Program-made: the position numbers and the translations under genes
The notes under the pieces: generated by a model
The model's database searches: none
Told to the model about the DNA's origin: nothing
Seen by the model: the letters and a program-made list of their open reading frames with translations, nothing else
In this document: piece by piece, positions 1-7,644 of the stretch
How positions within the stretch are numbered: position 1 is the stretch's first letter
How the letters are laid out: each line of letters begins with the position of its first letter
Assembly (NCBI GenBank): GCA_900545305.1
Contig: UQYD01000007.1
Coordinates: 6,605 to 70,604 of the forward strand
Length of the DNA stretch: 64,000 nucleotides
From: an uncultured Eubacterium sp.
GTDB lineage: Bacteria > Bacillota > Clostridia > Lachnospirales > CAG-274
Reading direction: 5' to 3'

Positions 1-30
1 TATTAATTATAATAGAAAGGATTTAAATAT

Positions 31-357
31 ATGTCTATAAATACGACGAAAATATGTGATGATTTAGAAATAGCAGATGAAGGAACTACAGTAATAGCTT
101 ATAATAAAAATAATGAAAAGGTAATAGTTCCTTATGGGGTTTTAGAGTGGAGAAATGTATATGATGACGGGGACGATTGGGACCTTCCATTGTTTTTAAA
201 ACTTTCAGAAATCAGTAGTCAGCTTATAGCTAAAGGATATAAGCCAACTTTTTTTGTTTGGTGGGATATGGGATTGTCTGGAAAAATATATGCCTATACA
301 AATGAAGAAGATAACTCTCACTGGAAAGAATACGGCGAAACAATAGGGTATGCATAA
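31..357 (+). CDS. Hypothetical protein, 108 aa
   Basis: I do not recognise this protein. It is a small acidic soluble protein without a signal peptide or membrane segment, with an aromatic patch (FFVWWDMG) near residue 75. The ATG is preceded by an AAAGG ribosome site about 10 bases upstream. It stands alone and is closed by a strong terminator three bases after the stop codon, so it looks like a genuine monocistronic gene or the last gene of an operon lying to the left. No function can be assigned from sequence. Confidence 0.6.
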   Translation: MSINTTKICDDLEIADEGTTVIAYNKNNEKVIVPYGVLEWRNVYDDGDDWDLPLFLKLSEISSQLIAKGYKPTFFVWWDMGLSGKIYAYTNEEDNSHWKEYGETIGYA

Positions 358-360
358 AAT

Positions 361-399
361 AAAAAAAGTTTTACACCGTAGGGATGTAAAACTTTTTTT
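361..399 (+). terminator. Intrinsic terminator, bidirectional
   Basis: A-run, then stem GTTTTACA with a 9-base loop and TGTAAAAC, then seven T. It closes the gene ending at 357. The A-run on the left makes it also work on the minus strand for the AnfO-like gene. A tandem hairpin repeat starts three bases after the T-tract. Confidence 0.9.
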
Positions 400-401
400 G
401 A

Positions 402-545
402 TAGTGAATCGGAAAGATAAATCCGATGGCTTGCTTGTCAAGCCACAAATTAACACAGTTAATTTGTTCTGAATAGTGAATCGGAAAGATAAATCCGATG
501 GCTTGCTTGTCAAGCCACAAATTAACACAGTTAATTTGTTCTGAA
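402..545 (+). repeat. Two perfect 72-bp three-hairpin repeat units (post-terminator element)
   Basis: Units 402-473 and 474-545 are identical. Each holds H1 ATCGGA/TCCGAT (loop AAGATAAA), H2 GGCTTG/CAAGCC (loop CTTGT), H3 CAAATTAAC/GTTAATTTG (loop ACA) and a TTCTGAA tail. The array begins directly after the terminator at 361-399 and lies between two convergent genes. Related units occur at six other places in the window. Confidence 0.92.
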
Positions 546-547
546 TA

Positions 548-1183
548 TTAGTTATCGCCACAAAGTTTTCTTGTGACAGTAATCATATATCTACCGTTAA
601 TTTTAGAAACAAAACTATCAAGATGCTTTGTTTCAAGGAAAGTATCAAGCCAAGGAATAGACTTAGATGCTCTAATATTGAGAGTAGAAAATCTATCTTT
701 GCTAATAAAAGGCATTAATACTTCTTTAGCTGTTACGCCAGGATAGTCCTTCTGTAAAGAGATAAGGTCAAGAAAATACTGACCCTGACTATCAACGGCT
801 GTAGGGTTTGCTGGAACTTTAAAGTCGCCATCAACTTCAATTTCCTTTTTACCGGAAATGTACTGGCTTTCAATCTTCTTTAAGAGTCCCTTTCCAAAAT
901 TATGGGCTGTAGCAACGGCTACGTTATTTTTAAGAAATTCGTTGTAGAATAAATCACTGAAAGACTTACCTACAATAACATCTATATTACCTAACTGCTT
1001 TAGTAGTTCCTTAGCATATAACTCAGGTTGGTCAATAGATGAGAAAATAACTTCGCTGAGAGTAAATCTGTCTACGGCCTTCCATTTATTATTAATTTTG
1101 GAATAAACAGAGACAAACCTTCCGCTAGTTACATCGCTAAGCATATTTGTTGCGTCAAAAAATGCTGCAATTCTTGTATTCAT
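548..1183 (-). CDS. AnfO-like (Fe-only nitrogenase accessory family) protein
   Basis: A 211-residue soluble protein. The N-terminus (RIAAFFDATNMLSDV, then VSVYSKINNKWKAV) and the central pattern of a short strand followed by LKQLGNIDVIVGKSF fit, from memory, the AnfO_nitrog family. That family is named after the iron-only nitrogenase cluster but is common in anaerobes that do not fix nitrogen. No nitrogenase gene is present here, so a nitrogenase role is not supported. The gene is monocistronic: its start follows AGGTG-type pairing, and its 3' side runs into the hairpin repeats and the bidirectional terminator at 361-399. The family call is moderate and the function is unknown. Confidence 0.5.
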   Translation of the reverse strand: MNTRIAAFFDATNMLSDVTSGRFVSVYSKINNKWKAVDRFTLSEVIFSSIDQPELYAKELLKQLGNIDVIVGKSFSDLFYNEFLKNNVAVATAHNFGKGLLKKIESQYISGKKEIEVDGDFKVPANPTAVDSQGQYFLDLISLQKDYPGVTAKEVLMPFISKDRFSTLNIRASKSIPWLDTFLETKHLDSFVSKINGRYMITVTRKLCGDN

Positions 1184-1557
1184 TTAAGAACACCTCCAAT
1201 AAAAACAATAGTGACTTAAACCATTTGGTTCTCCAATTTATCCACGAATATAATGGTATCATAATGAAAAATAAAAATCAATAAAAATCTGATAACATTT
1301 TCACATAGTAATAAATTTCGTGTAAATTGAATAGTTTTGACACGAATTTCCAATAAAATACAGACTTTTTTCATTATCATATTTTTTGTAGGGATAATTA
1401 TTATACAAATTTATCACCTAATTTTTGGTTAATATAATGGTATAAAAGTATATATTAACAAAATTGTAAGGTATAAAATTCAATTAAAACATTGAATTAA
1501 ATAGGATTTTACAGTATACTAATACAGGTTTGTAGTTAAATAGTCCGGAGGTTGAAA
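1184..1557. other. AT-rich divergent intergenic region
   Basis: About 370 bases between the divergent AnfO-like gene and the YdcF gene. It is very AT-rich and has no credible ORF. It holds the promoter at 1492-1520 and a 12-bp palindrome AACCATTTGGTT at 1219-1230 close to the AnfO-like start, a possible operator. I see nothing else. Confidence 0.6.
1492..1520 (+). promoter_or_regulatory. Sigma-A-type promoter of the YdcF-methyltransferase-hslO genes
   Basis: TTGAAT at 1492-1497, a 17-base spacer, and TATACT at 1515-1520. Transcription would start near 1527, about 30 bases before the YdcF start codon. Confidence 0.7.
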
Positions 1558-2289
1558 ATGAAAAATGCAGACAAATTGAAAATAGTTACTACAATAATAG
1601 GAATATTGTTGTTTATATATGGCTTAGCATTTATATTTGTTTTTAATCAAGGTACATTTGTTATACTGTTTTTAGCAGTTGTGCTTTTGCTTTGGACAAG
1701 AGTGAAAAGTGTTCCGGCTACTAGATTTTTTAAATTTTTATTGGTTCTTGGATACATATTCTTTGGTGCTATTATGGTCTTTAAAGCTGTTGCCGGTACT
1801 TGTGATAAAGCAACGGGAGATGAGGATGCAGTTATAGTATTAGGTTGTAAGGTTAATGAAAGTGGTGTGTCTAATTCTTTAAAGGCAAGACTTGATACAA
1901 CTTTAGAGTACCATAGCGTAAATCCAAAGGCAAAAATAATTGTTTCCGGAGGACAGGGCAGTAATGAGCCTATGACAGAGGCTGAGGCAATGAAAAGATA
2001 TTTGGTTGCTAATGGTGTTCCGGAAGATATTGTTTATAAGGAAGATAAATCTACATCTACAAATGAAAATTTTGCAAATTCTAAAGAGATATTGGAAAAT
2101 TTGTTTGATGATGATTATACAGCTTGTATTATAACAAACTCTTTCCACGCCTACAGGTCAAGAGGTTTGGCTAAGCTAAACGGAATGAATTTAACAACAT
2201 ACAATGCACCTACGCCTTATATATCTATGCCTGTAGATTATTGCAGAGAGGTGTTGGCTGTAATTAAGTTATGGCTTTTTAAATACTAA
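1558..2289 (+). CDS. YdcF/SanA-family (DUF218) membrane protein
   Basis: A 243-residue protein with about three hydrophobic membrane segments in the first 85 residues, followed by a DUF218 domain. Family hallmarks are visible: the strand AVIVLGCKV, the KARLDTTLEY helix, the IIVSGGQG loop, TEAEAMKRYL, and STSTNENFANSK followed by CIITNSFHAYR. Members of this family sit in the envelope and are linked to cell-wall barrier function, but the biochemical activity is not settled. An in-frame TTG lies six bases earlier. I chose the ATG because CCGGAGG ends six bases before it. The next gene follows within 12 bases, so they are likely cotranscribed. Confidence 0.8.
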   Translation: MKNADKLKIVTTIIGILLFIYGLAFIFVFNQGTFVILFLAVVLLLWTRVKSVPATRFFKFLLVLGYIFFGAIMVFKAVAGTCDKATGDEDAVIVLGCKVNESGVSNSLKARLDTTLEYHSVNPKAKIIVSGGQGSNEPMTEAEAMKRYLVANGVPEDIVYKEDKSTSTNENFANSKEILENLFDDDYTACIITNSFHAYRSRGLAKLNGMNLTTYNAPTPYISMPVDYCREVLAVIKLWLFKY

Positions 2290-2301
2290 GGAGTGAAGAA
2301 T

Positions 2302-3054
2302 ATGGCAGCTTACGAGGGCTTTGCACAGGTATATGACCGTTTTATGGACAATGTACCCTATGCCCAATGGACAGAATATTTACAGGAGATTTTTGAAAAA
2401 CATAACTTGCCACATAATACAGGTGTAATATGTGATTTGGGTTGTGGAACTGGCAATATGACAATACCTCTTGCTAAAATGGGTTACGATATGATAGGTA
2501 TTGATTTGTCAGAGCAAATGCTTGCTATAGCTTCTGAAAAGACTATAGAGGAGGATTTAAATATACTGTATCTTAATCAGGATATGAGAGAGTTTGAGCT
2601 TATTGGCAAGATAGATGCTATTGTTTCCCTTTGTGACAGCTTAAATTATATTACAGAAAAGGCTGACCTTTTAGAGGTGTTTAAAAGGGTACACGATTAT
2701 CTTGAAAAAGACGGTTTATTTGTGTTTGATATAAATACAATTTACAAATTTCAAAACATATTAAGTGACAACAGTTTTTGTGAAACTACTGAAAATTCAG
2801 CATATACTTGGGAAAATTACTATGATGAAGAAGAAAGAATAAATGAATTTTATACTAACTTTTTCGTAGAAAATAGTGACGGCCTTTATGAAAGATATGA
2901 GGAGTTTCACTATGAGAAAGGCTATACTATAGAGGAAATAAAGGAACTTTTGGGTATGGCTGGTCTTGAATTTGAGGCTGTTTATGATGAATTGACATTT
3001 GAAGAACCAAAGGAAAACAGTCAAAAAGTTTTCTTTGTAGCAAAAGTTAAATAG
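2302..3054 (+). CDS. Class I SAM-dependent methyltransferase
   Basis: A 250-residue soluble enzyme with a Rossmann-type SAM fold. Motif I is VICDLGCGTGNMT near residue 45. The acidic residue that binds the ribose of SAM is in MIGIDLSEQML. Motif II-like DAIVSLCDSLNYI and the post-motif FVFDINT follow. The substrate cannot be inferred; close homologues are simply annotated as methyltransferases. A GTG nine bases upstream overlaps the AAGGAG ribosome site, so the ATG eight bases after that site is the better start. It sits between the YdcF gene and hslO with very short gaps, suggesting one operon. Confidence 0.85.
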   Translation: MAAYEGFAQVYDRFMDNVPYAQWTEYLQEIFEKHNLPHNTGVICDLGCGTGNMTIPLAKMGYDMIGIDLSEQMLAIASEKTIEEDLNILYLNQDMREFELIGKIDAIVSLCDSLNYITEKADLLEVFKRVHDYLEKDGLFVFDINTIYKFQNILSDNSFCETTENSAYTWENYYDEEERINEFYTNFFVENSDGLYERYEEFHYEKGYTIEEIKELLGMAGLEFEAVYDELTFEEPKENSQKVFFVAKVK

Positions 3055-3065
3055 GAGGAATAGAA

Positions 3066-3938
3066 ATGGATTATATTTTAAGAGCAAGTGCAGGAGATGG
3101 AGCAGTAAGAATTTTTGTTGCAAACACTCACGATACAGTACAGAAAGCATTTGAAATTCACAAGACTTCACCAGTAATGTCAGCTGCTTTAGGTAGAGCA
3201 TTAACAGGTGTAGCTATTATGGGTTCTATGCTTAAAAATGACAATGATTTAGTTACAATTACTATTAAGGGCGATGGTCCGGGCAAGGGTCTTACAGTAA
3301 CTTCAAATTCAAAATCACAGGTAAAGGGCTATGTTTACAACCCTATTGTTGATATACCTTTAAAGCCAAATGGCAAGCTTGATGTTCAGGAAGCTCTTGG
3401 CTTTGGCGACCTTACAGTAATTAAGGATATTGGTATGAAAGAACCTTATGTAGGTACAATACCTCTTATTTCTGGCGAAATTGCAGAAGATTTAACATAC
3501 TATTTTGCTAAGTCAGAACAGATTCCTTCAGCTGTTGCCTTAGGTGTACTTGTAGATAGAGATTATTCTATAAAGCAGTCTGGTGGTTTTATTATCCAGA
3601 TGATGCCAGATGCTCCAGAAGAAATTATATCTGCTATTGAAGAAAAATTAAAGGTAATTGAACCTTTAACAACTATGCTTGATAAGGGTATGACACAGGA
3701 AGATATTTTAAATGAACTTGTAGGTGATTTTGACCCACATATTTTAGATAAAATTCCAGTTGAATATTACTGTAACTGCTCTAAAGAAAGAGTTGAAAAA
3801 GCTCTCATTTCTATAGGTAAAGATGAAATTCAGGATATTATAGAAAATGAGGGAAGTACAAGTCTTCATTGTCATTTCTGTAATAAAGATTATGAATTTT
3901 CAAAAGAAGAACTTGAGGCGTTATTAAAGCGAATTTAA
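3066..3938 (+). CDS. hslO: Hsp33 redox-activated chaperone
   Basis: Hsp33 is a cytosolic holdase switched on by oxidation of a zinc-binding cysteine centre. The 290-residue length is normal. The N-terminal half carries the typical HxxSPVMSAALGRAL stretch and the TITIKGDGPGKG segment. The four zinc cysteines are present: C236 and C238 in a C-x-C pair, and C269 and C272 in a C-x2-C pair. AGGAGG overlaps the end of the preceding methyltransferase gene, and the start ATG follows at normal spacing. A strong terminator follows, so hslO ends this operon. In an anaerobe it would guard against oxygen or chlorine stress. Confidence 0.95.
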   Translation: MDYILRASAGDGAVRIFVANTHDTVQKAFEIHKTSPVMSAALGRALTGVAIMGSMLKNDNDLVTITIKGDGPGKGLTVTSNSKSQVKGYVYNPIVDIPLKPNGKLDVQEALGFGDLTVIKDIGMKEPYVGTIPLISGEIAEDLTYYFAKSEQIPSAVALGVLVDRDYSIKQSGGFIIQMMPDAPEEIISAIEEKLKVIEPLTTMLDKGMTQEDILNELVGDFDPHILDKIPVEYYCNCSKERVEKALISIGKDEIQDIIENEGSTSLHCHFCNKDYEFSKEELEALLKRI

Positions 3939-3947
3939 TCATAAACA

Positions 3948-3979
3948 AAGGCGAGGGTGTAAAAACTCTCGCCTTTTTT
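3948..3979 (+). terminator. Intrinsic terminator of hslO
   Basis: Stem AAGGCGAG/CTCGCCTT with a 12-base loop, followed by a six-T run ending at 3979. A hairpin repeat array starts two bases later. Confidence 0.92.
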
Positions 3980-3980
3980 G

Positions 3981-4120
3981 TAGTGAATCGGAAAGATGAA
4001 TCCGATAGCTTGTTTACAAGCTACATTTTGCAAAGCAAAATGTTCTGACCAGTGAATCGGAAAGATAAATCCGATAGCTTGTTTACAAGCTACAAATTAA
4101 GGTCGTTAATTTGTTCTGAA
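3981..4120 (+). repeat. Two tandem three-hairpin repeat units (post-terminator element)
   Basis: Units 3981-4049 and 4050-4120. H1 is ATCGGA/TCCGAT in both. H2 is AGCTTG/CAAGCT, a compensated change from the GGCTTG/CAAGCC of the first array. H3 is CATTTTGC/GCAAAATG in the first unit and CAAATTAA/TTAATTTG in the second. Both end in TTCTGA. They lie between convergent hslO and the thi operon and start directly after the hslO terminator. Confidence 0.9.
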
Positions 4121-4131
4121 TATTTTAAAAA

Positions 4132-4674
4132 TTATCTATATTTCATAGCCTGTGACATCATACATACGCCTTTTGCACCATTTTCATAGCAATATTTAGA
4201 ATTATCTTCATTTATACCACCTAAGGCGAACACAGGTATATTTACATTATCACATATATTTTTTAGAAAATCCAAACCTCTGGGTTCTAAACCCTTTTTG
4301 CAGTCTGTAGCAAAGATATGACTTGCTGTGATATAAGTTGCACCTAGTTTTTCTGCTATTTTAGCATCTTCTAGGCTATGAGTAGAAGCACCTATAATAT
4401 TAAAGTGTTTTAATTTTTCAGCATCTCTTTCCAAATCTGTCATAGAGAGATGAATATTTTTGCAACCAAGTTCTATAGCCACATCAGTAAAATGATGTAG
4501 AATTAAAGTTTTTTTGCATATTTTTATTGCCTTTTCGGCAAGAGAGAAATATTCTTGATTAGTTAACTCTTTTTCCCTCAATATGACATAATCAAAATCT
4601 GAATGGTTTAGTATTTCTAATTGTTCTAAAAGGTTGTTACATAATTTACGATTAGTTATGGCTATTTTACACAT
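4132..4674 (-). CDS. Thiamine phosphate synthase / TenI-type thiazole tautomerase family protein
   Basis: A 180-residue TIM-barrel protein of the ThiE/TenI superfamily and the last gene of the thi operon. Visible segments are CKIAITNRKL at the N-terminus, NIHLSMTDLE, GASTHSLEDA, a stretch with IFATDCKKGLEPRG, and FALGGINEDN near the C-terminus. ThiE proteins usually have GPxFPTxTK at the fourth position. The DCKKGxxPRG form seen here is closer to TenI, which converts the ThiG product to its aromatic tautomer. I therefore favour TenI but cannot exclude ThiE. The reading frame opens with GTG at 4686. The ATG at 4674 fits the family N-terminus better; neither has a strong ribosome site. It overlaps the end of thiH. 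Confidence 0.72.
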   Translation of the reverse strand: MCKIAITNRKLCNNLLEQLEILNHSDFDYVILREKELTNQEYFSLAEKAIKICKKTLILHHFTDVAIELGCKNIHLSMTDLERDAEKLKHFNIIGASTHSLEDAKIAEKLGATYITASHIFATDCKKGLEPRGLDFLKNICDNVNIPVFALGGINEDNSKYCYENGAKGVCMMSQAMKYR

Positions 4675-5821
4675 AAATGTAATCACTCATTACAGGCTGT
4701 AAACCTTGTTCCTTAATGGCATTGTAAACTTCCTCAACACTTCTGCCGTCAGAAATTTCAAACTGTTCATCGCCTTTTTCTTCTCCAGTATGACCACCGA
4801 TACCTACATTTACACCAGCAGAAATCTTTGTGGCAGCAATCTTGATTACATTATTTCTAAATCTTTCACATTCTCTAGTAGAAATTGTAATACTAGCAAA
4901 AGGAAGAAGAAGTCTGTAAGCACAGATTACCTGTAAAAGCTGAGGTTCGTGTACATCTTTAGGATTAATTTTATCATTGTTTATAATAGGTCTTAATCGT
5001 GGGCAAGACATAGCAATTTCAGCCTTTGGATATTTACGCTGTAACAAATATGCGTGATAACCACAGGCAAAAGCATCTTTTCTAAAGTCATCAAGACCAA
5101 GTAAGGCAGCAAAGCCTACACCTCTCATACCACCCATTAATGCTCTTTCCTGAGTGTTAAATCTGTAAGGCCAAATTCTCTTGTTACCAGCAAGGTGGAG
5201 AGTTTCATATTTGTCAGAGTTGTAAGTTTCCTGGAAAACAGTAACATAATCTACACCACACTCGTGGAGATAAGCATACTGGTCAGAGTTTACCGGATAA
5301 ATTTCAAGACCAACCATTCTGAAATACTTTTTAGCTATTTTACAAGCTTCACCAATGTATTCCACACTAGACATTTTTTCGCTTTCACCAGTAAGAATAA
5401 GTATTTCTTCAAGACCAGTTTCAGCAATAACCTGCATTTCTTTTTCTACTTCTTCCATATTTAACTTTGCTCTATGTATCTTGTTATGGCAGTTGAAACC
5501 ACAATAAATACAGTAGTTATCGCAATAATTGGCAATATATAAAGGTGTAAACATATAAATTGAATTACCAAAATGCTTTCTGGTTTCTACCTGTGCCTTT
5601 TGAGCAATCTGTTCCAAAAGAGGGAGGGCAGCAGGGGAAAGGAGAGCCTTAAAATCTTCTGGAGTAATATTGTCGTGCTTTAAAGCTTCAAGTACATCAT
5701 TTGCTGTATACTTGTTTGGGTCATAGTTTTCCATTTCTGAAATAACCTTGTCCTGAATTTCAGAACCTATATTTTCCATTTGAGGAAGGTATTTCATATG
5801 GTCAATTCTTTCTTCGCTCAT
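4667..5821 (-). CDS. thiH: 2-iminoacetate synthase ThiH
   Basis: A radical-SAM enzyme that cleaves tyrosine to dehydroglycine (2-iminoacetate), the nitrogen and carbon donor for the thiamine thiazole ring. It has 384 residues, the usual size. The [4Fe-4S] ligands are C100, C104 and C107 in the CxxxCxxC pattern of CDNYCIYC. The family C-terminal region (SAGVNVGIGGHTGEE, then QFEISDGRSVEEV) is intact. The start follows an AGGAGG-type site. It follows thiG by 15 bases and overlaps the next gene, placing it within the thiSFGH operon. Its chemistry needs anoxic conditions, matching the inferred lifestyle. Confidence 0.95.
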   Translation of the reverse strand: MSEERIDHMKYLPQMENIGSEIQDKVISEMENYDPNKYTANDVLEALKHDNITPEDFKALLSPAALPLLEQIAQKAQVETRKHFGNSIYMFTPLYIANYCDNYCIYCGFNCHNKIHRAKLNMEEVEKEMQVIAETGLEEILILTGESEKMSSVEYIGEACKIAKKYFRMVGLEIYPVNSDQYAYLHECGVDYVTVFQETYNSDKYETLHLAGNKRIWPYRFNTQERALMGGMRGVGFAALLGLDDFRKDAFACGYHAYLLQRKYPKAEIAMSCPRLRPIINNDKINPKDVHEPQLLQVICAYRLLLPFASITISTRECERFRNNVIKIAATKISAGVNVGIGGHTGEEKGDEQFEISDGRSVEEVYNAIKEQGLQPVMSDYIYV

Positions 5822-5836
5822 TGTTAAATGTCCTCC

Positions 5837-6607
5837 TTAGTCCTGTAAAAATCCTGTTAATGGTGATGATGCAACAGCACCTTTTTCGATTACTCTACCA
5901 AGTTTAGCAAGGTATGCTGTTCTACCAGCTTCAATAGCCTTTTTGAAAGCCTCAGCCATAGCTGGAACATTACCGGCAGTTGCAATAGCTGTGTTTGCCA
6001 TAACGGCAGCAGCACCCATTTCCATAGCCTCGCAAGCCTGAGATGGCTTACCAATACCAGCATCTACAATAATAGGAAGTTCAATTTCATCAATTAAAAT
6101 CTGTATAAATTCTTTTGTGCAGAGACCCTTGTTTGAACCAATAGGGGCAGCTAAAGGCATAACAGCAGCAGCACCGGCATTTACTAAATCTCTGGCAGTA
6201 TTAATATCCGGATACATATAAGGCATTACTACAAAACCTTCTTTTGCAAGAATTTCAGTTGCCTTTACAGTTTCATAGTTGTCTGGAAGAAGATACTTGC
6301 TATCTCTCATAATTTCAATTTTTACAAAATCACCATAGCCAACTTCTCTTGAAAGTCTTGCAATTCTTACGGCTTCGTCAGCATTTCTTGCACCGGAAGT
6401 ATTAGGTAAAAGTGTAACATTCTTTGGAATAAAGTCCATAATATTATCTACATTACCAGCCTGTGCACGTCTTAAAGCAAGTGTGATAATTTCAGCACCG
6501 GCATTTTCAACAGCTGCCTTAATTAAGTCAAGGGAATATTTACCTGAACCTAATATAAATCTTGAGTTAAATTCGTGACCACCTATAATTAACTTATCGT
6601 TTTCCAT
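5837..6607 (-). CDS. thiG: Thiazole synthase ThiG
   Basis: ThiG condenses deoxyxylulose 5-phosphate, 2-iminoacetate and the sulfur of ThiS thiocarboxylate into the thiazole phosphate. It is a 256-residue TIM barrel. The Schiff-base lysine is K96 in FVKIEIM. The family signatures LGSGKY, LALRR, LLPNTSGA and VDAGIG are all present, as is the C-terminal SSPLTGF. The open frame extends eight codons upstream, but AAAGGAG lies eight bases before the ATG chosen here and overlaps that extension. It sits 13 bases after thiF in the operon. Confidence 0.96.
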   Translation of the reverse strand: MENDKLIIGGHEFNSRFILGSGKYSLDLIKAAVENAGAEIITLALRRAQAGNVDNIMDFIPKNVTLLPNTSGARNADEAVRIARLSREVGYGDFVKIEIMRDSKYLLPDNYETVKATEILAKEGFVVMPYMYPDINTARDLVNAGAAAVMPLAAPIGSNKGLCTKEFIQILIDEIELPIIVDAGIGKPSQACEAMEMGAAAVMANTAIATAGNVPAMAEAFKKAIEAGRTAYLAKLGRVIEKGAVASSPLTGFLQD

Positions 6608-6620
6608 TTTTTTGTCTCCT

Positions 6621-7424
6621 TTATACTTCATCTATACCTAGTAACAATCTCAATATTGTGTTTGCTTGGTGCATAGCACATATGCCTACACGAGGAGCCA
6701 TAAGTCCTCTGCCAATTTCGGCAGGTGTTACACCGTCGCCACAAATATAAAATCGGTTGTTAATTTTCTTTGTTTTTATTGTATTACTGCTTTCATATCC
6801 AGCCATACCGGAGCCGGAAACAACAGTTACATTTTTTGTTTCAGTCAATAATGTGTTTATGAGCATAGCCTTGTATTCGGCTTTATCAAAAGCTTCACAT
6901 ACAATATCATAGTCCTTGAATAGTTCAACAGCATTATCTTCAGTTACTTTTGTATTTTCATATGTAATTTTTACAAAAGGATTTACTTCTTCAACTTGTT
7001 CCTTTAATGCCTCTGTTTTGTATTTGCCCAAATCCTTAATTCTGTAGTTTTGTCTATTGAGATTACTTGGCTCAACAATATCAAAATCTACAATATGGAT
7101 ATGACCTACGCCACTTCTGGCAAGTGCCATAACAATGTTAGAACCTAAGCCACCTAAACCGGCAACAGCAACAGAACTTTCTTTTAATCTATCATATACC
7201 TTTGGGGTATGTCGTGCTGAAATTAAAGCCTCTAATTCATTAAGGGGAGGAAGTACACCTTTTTGTATAAGACTTACGTTACAATTTTCTGAAAGCTCTA
7301 AATTTTCATTGGTCTGAAAGCCTTCAAAAATAACAACACAGTTATCATTTTTTGTTTCGGAAACAAGCTCTGAAATATTCTGGGAATTAGTTTTATAATT
7401 TTTACCATTTAGCTTTATTAACAT
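6621..7424 (-). CDS. thiF: ThiS adenylyltransferase ThiF with an N-terminal ThiS-like domain
   Basis: ThiF adenylates the C-terminal glycine of ThiS so that it can be thiocarboxylated. This 267-residue version belongs to the clostridial ThiF family 2. Residues 1-58 look like a degenerate ThiS fold (MLIKLNGKNY at the start) without a Gly-Gly tail. Residues 80-267 are the E1-like Rossmann domain, with the nucleotide loop GLGGLGS at 89-95, VDFDIVEPSNLNRQ, and an acceptor region with CEAFDKAEYK. I see no zinc-binding CxxC pairs, which is usual for this subfamily. The ATG overlaps the thiS stop region, whose GGTGGGGG serves as ribosome site; a GTG 12 bases upstream is the alternative. Confidence 0.9.
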   Translation of the reverse strand: MLIKLNGKNYKTNSQNISELVSETKNDNCVVIFEGFQTNENLELSENCNVSLIQKGVLPPLNELEALISARHTPKVYDRLKESSVAVAGLGGLGSNIVMALARSGVGHIHIVDFDIVEPSNLNRQNYRIKDLGKYKTEALKEQVEEVNPFVKITYENTKVTEDNAVELFKDYDIVCEAFDKAEYKAMLINTLLTETKNVTVVSGSGMAGYESSNTIKTKKINNRFYICGDGVTPAEIGRGLMAPRVGICAMHQANTILRLLLGIDEV

Positions 7425-7425
7425 A

Positions 7426-7623
7426 TCAGCCCCCACCCATAAAGCATACTATTTCTAAAACGTCATTATCTTTTAAAACTGTTGTGTCATAAGCCTTCTT
7501 GGAAAGAATTTCATTATTTAATTCCACAGCAAGGGCAGACTGCTTGTAATCAGCAGATTTAATATATTCAGAAACAGTTTTACCAATGTATGAACTTTCG
7601 TCTTTTCCGTTTATTTTAAGCAT
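7426..7623 (-). CDS. thiS: Sulfur carrier protein ThiS
   Basis: A 65-residue ubiquitin-fold sulfur carrier and the first gene of the thi operon. MLKINGK opens the fold and the protein ends in CFMGGG, giving the C-terminal glycine that is adenylated and thiocarboxylated. The longer in-frame start at 7659 is rejected: AAAGGAGG lies just before the ATG at 7623, and the shorter product has the normal ThiS length. Coding overlaps with thiF suggest translational coupling. Expression is probably controlled by the attenuator-like leader upstream. Confidence 0.93.
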   Translation of the reverse strand: MLKINGKDESSYIGKTVSEYIKSADYKQSALAVELNNEILSKKAYDTTVLKDNDVLEIVCFMGGG

Positions 7624-7644
7624 AAAGAACCTCCTTTCGGATAC

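Noticed and set aside
402..545. CRISPR array
   Set aside because: The tandem units have no unique spacers. They are full repeats of 72 bases with internal hairpins, and no cas genes are present.
205..561. A 118-codon minus-strand open frame across the end of the first gene and the repeats
   Set aside because: Its product is a direct translation of the two 72-bp hairpin repeats, giving the same peptide twice, plus antisense of the gene at 31-357. No ribosome site and no family features.
548..1183. Evidence for nitrogen fixation from the AnfO-like protein
   Set aside because: AnfO-family proteins are widespread in non-fixing anaerobes, and no nif, vnf or anf structural gene is in the window.
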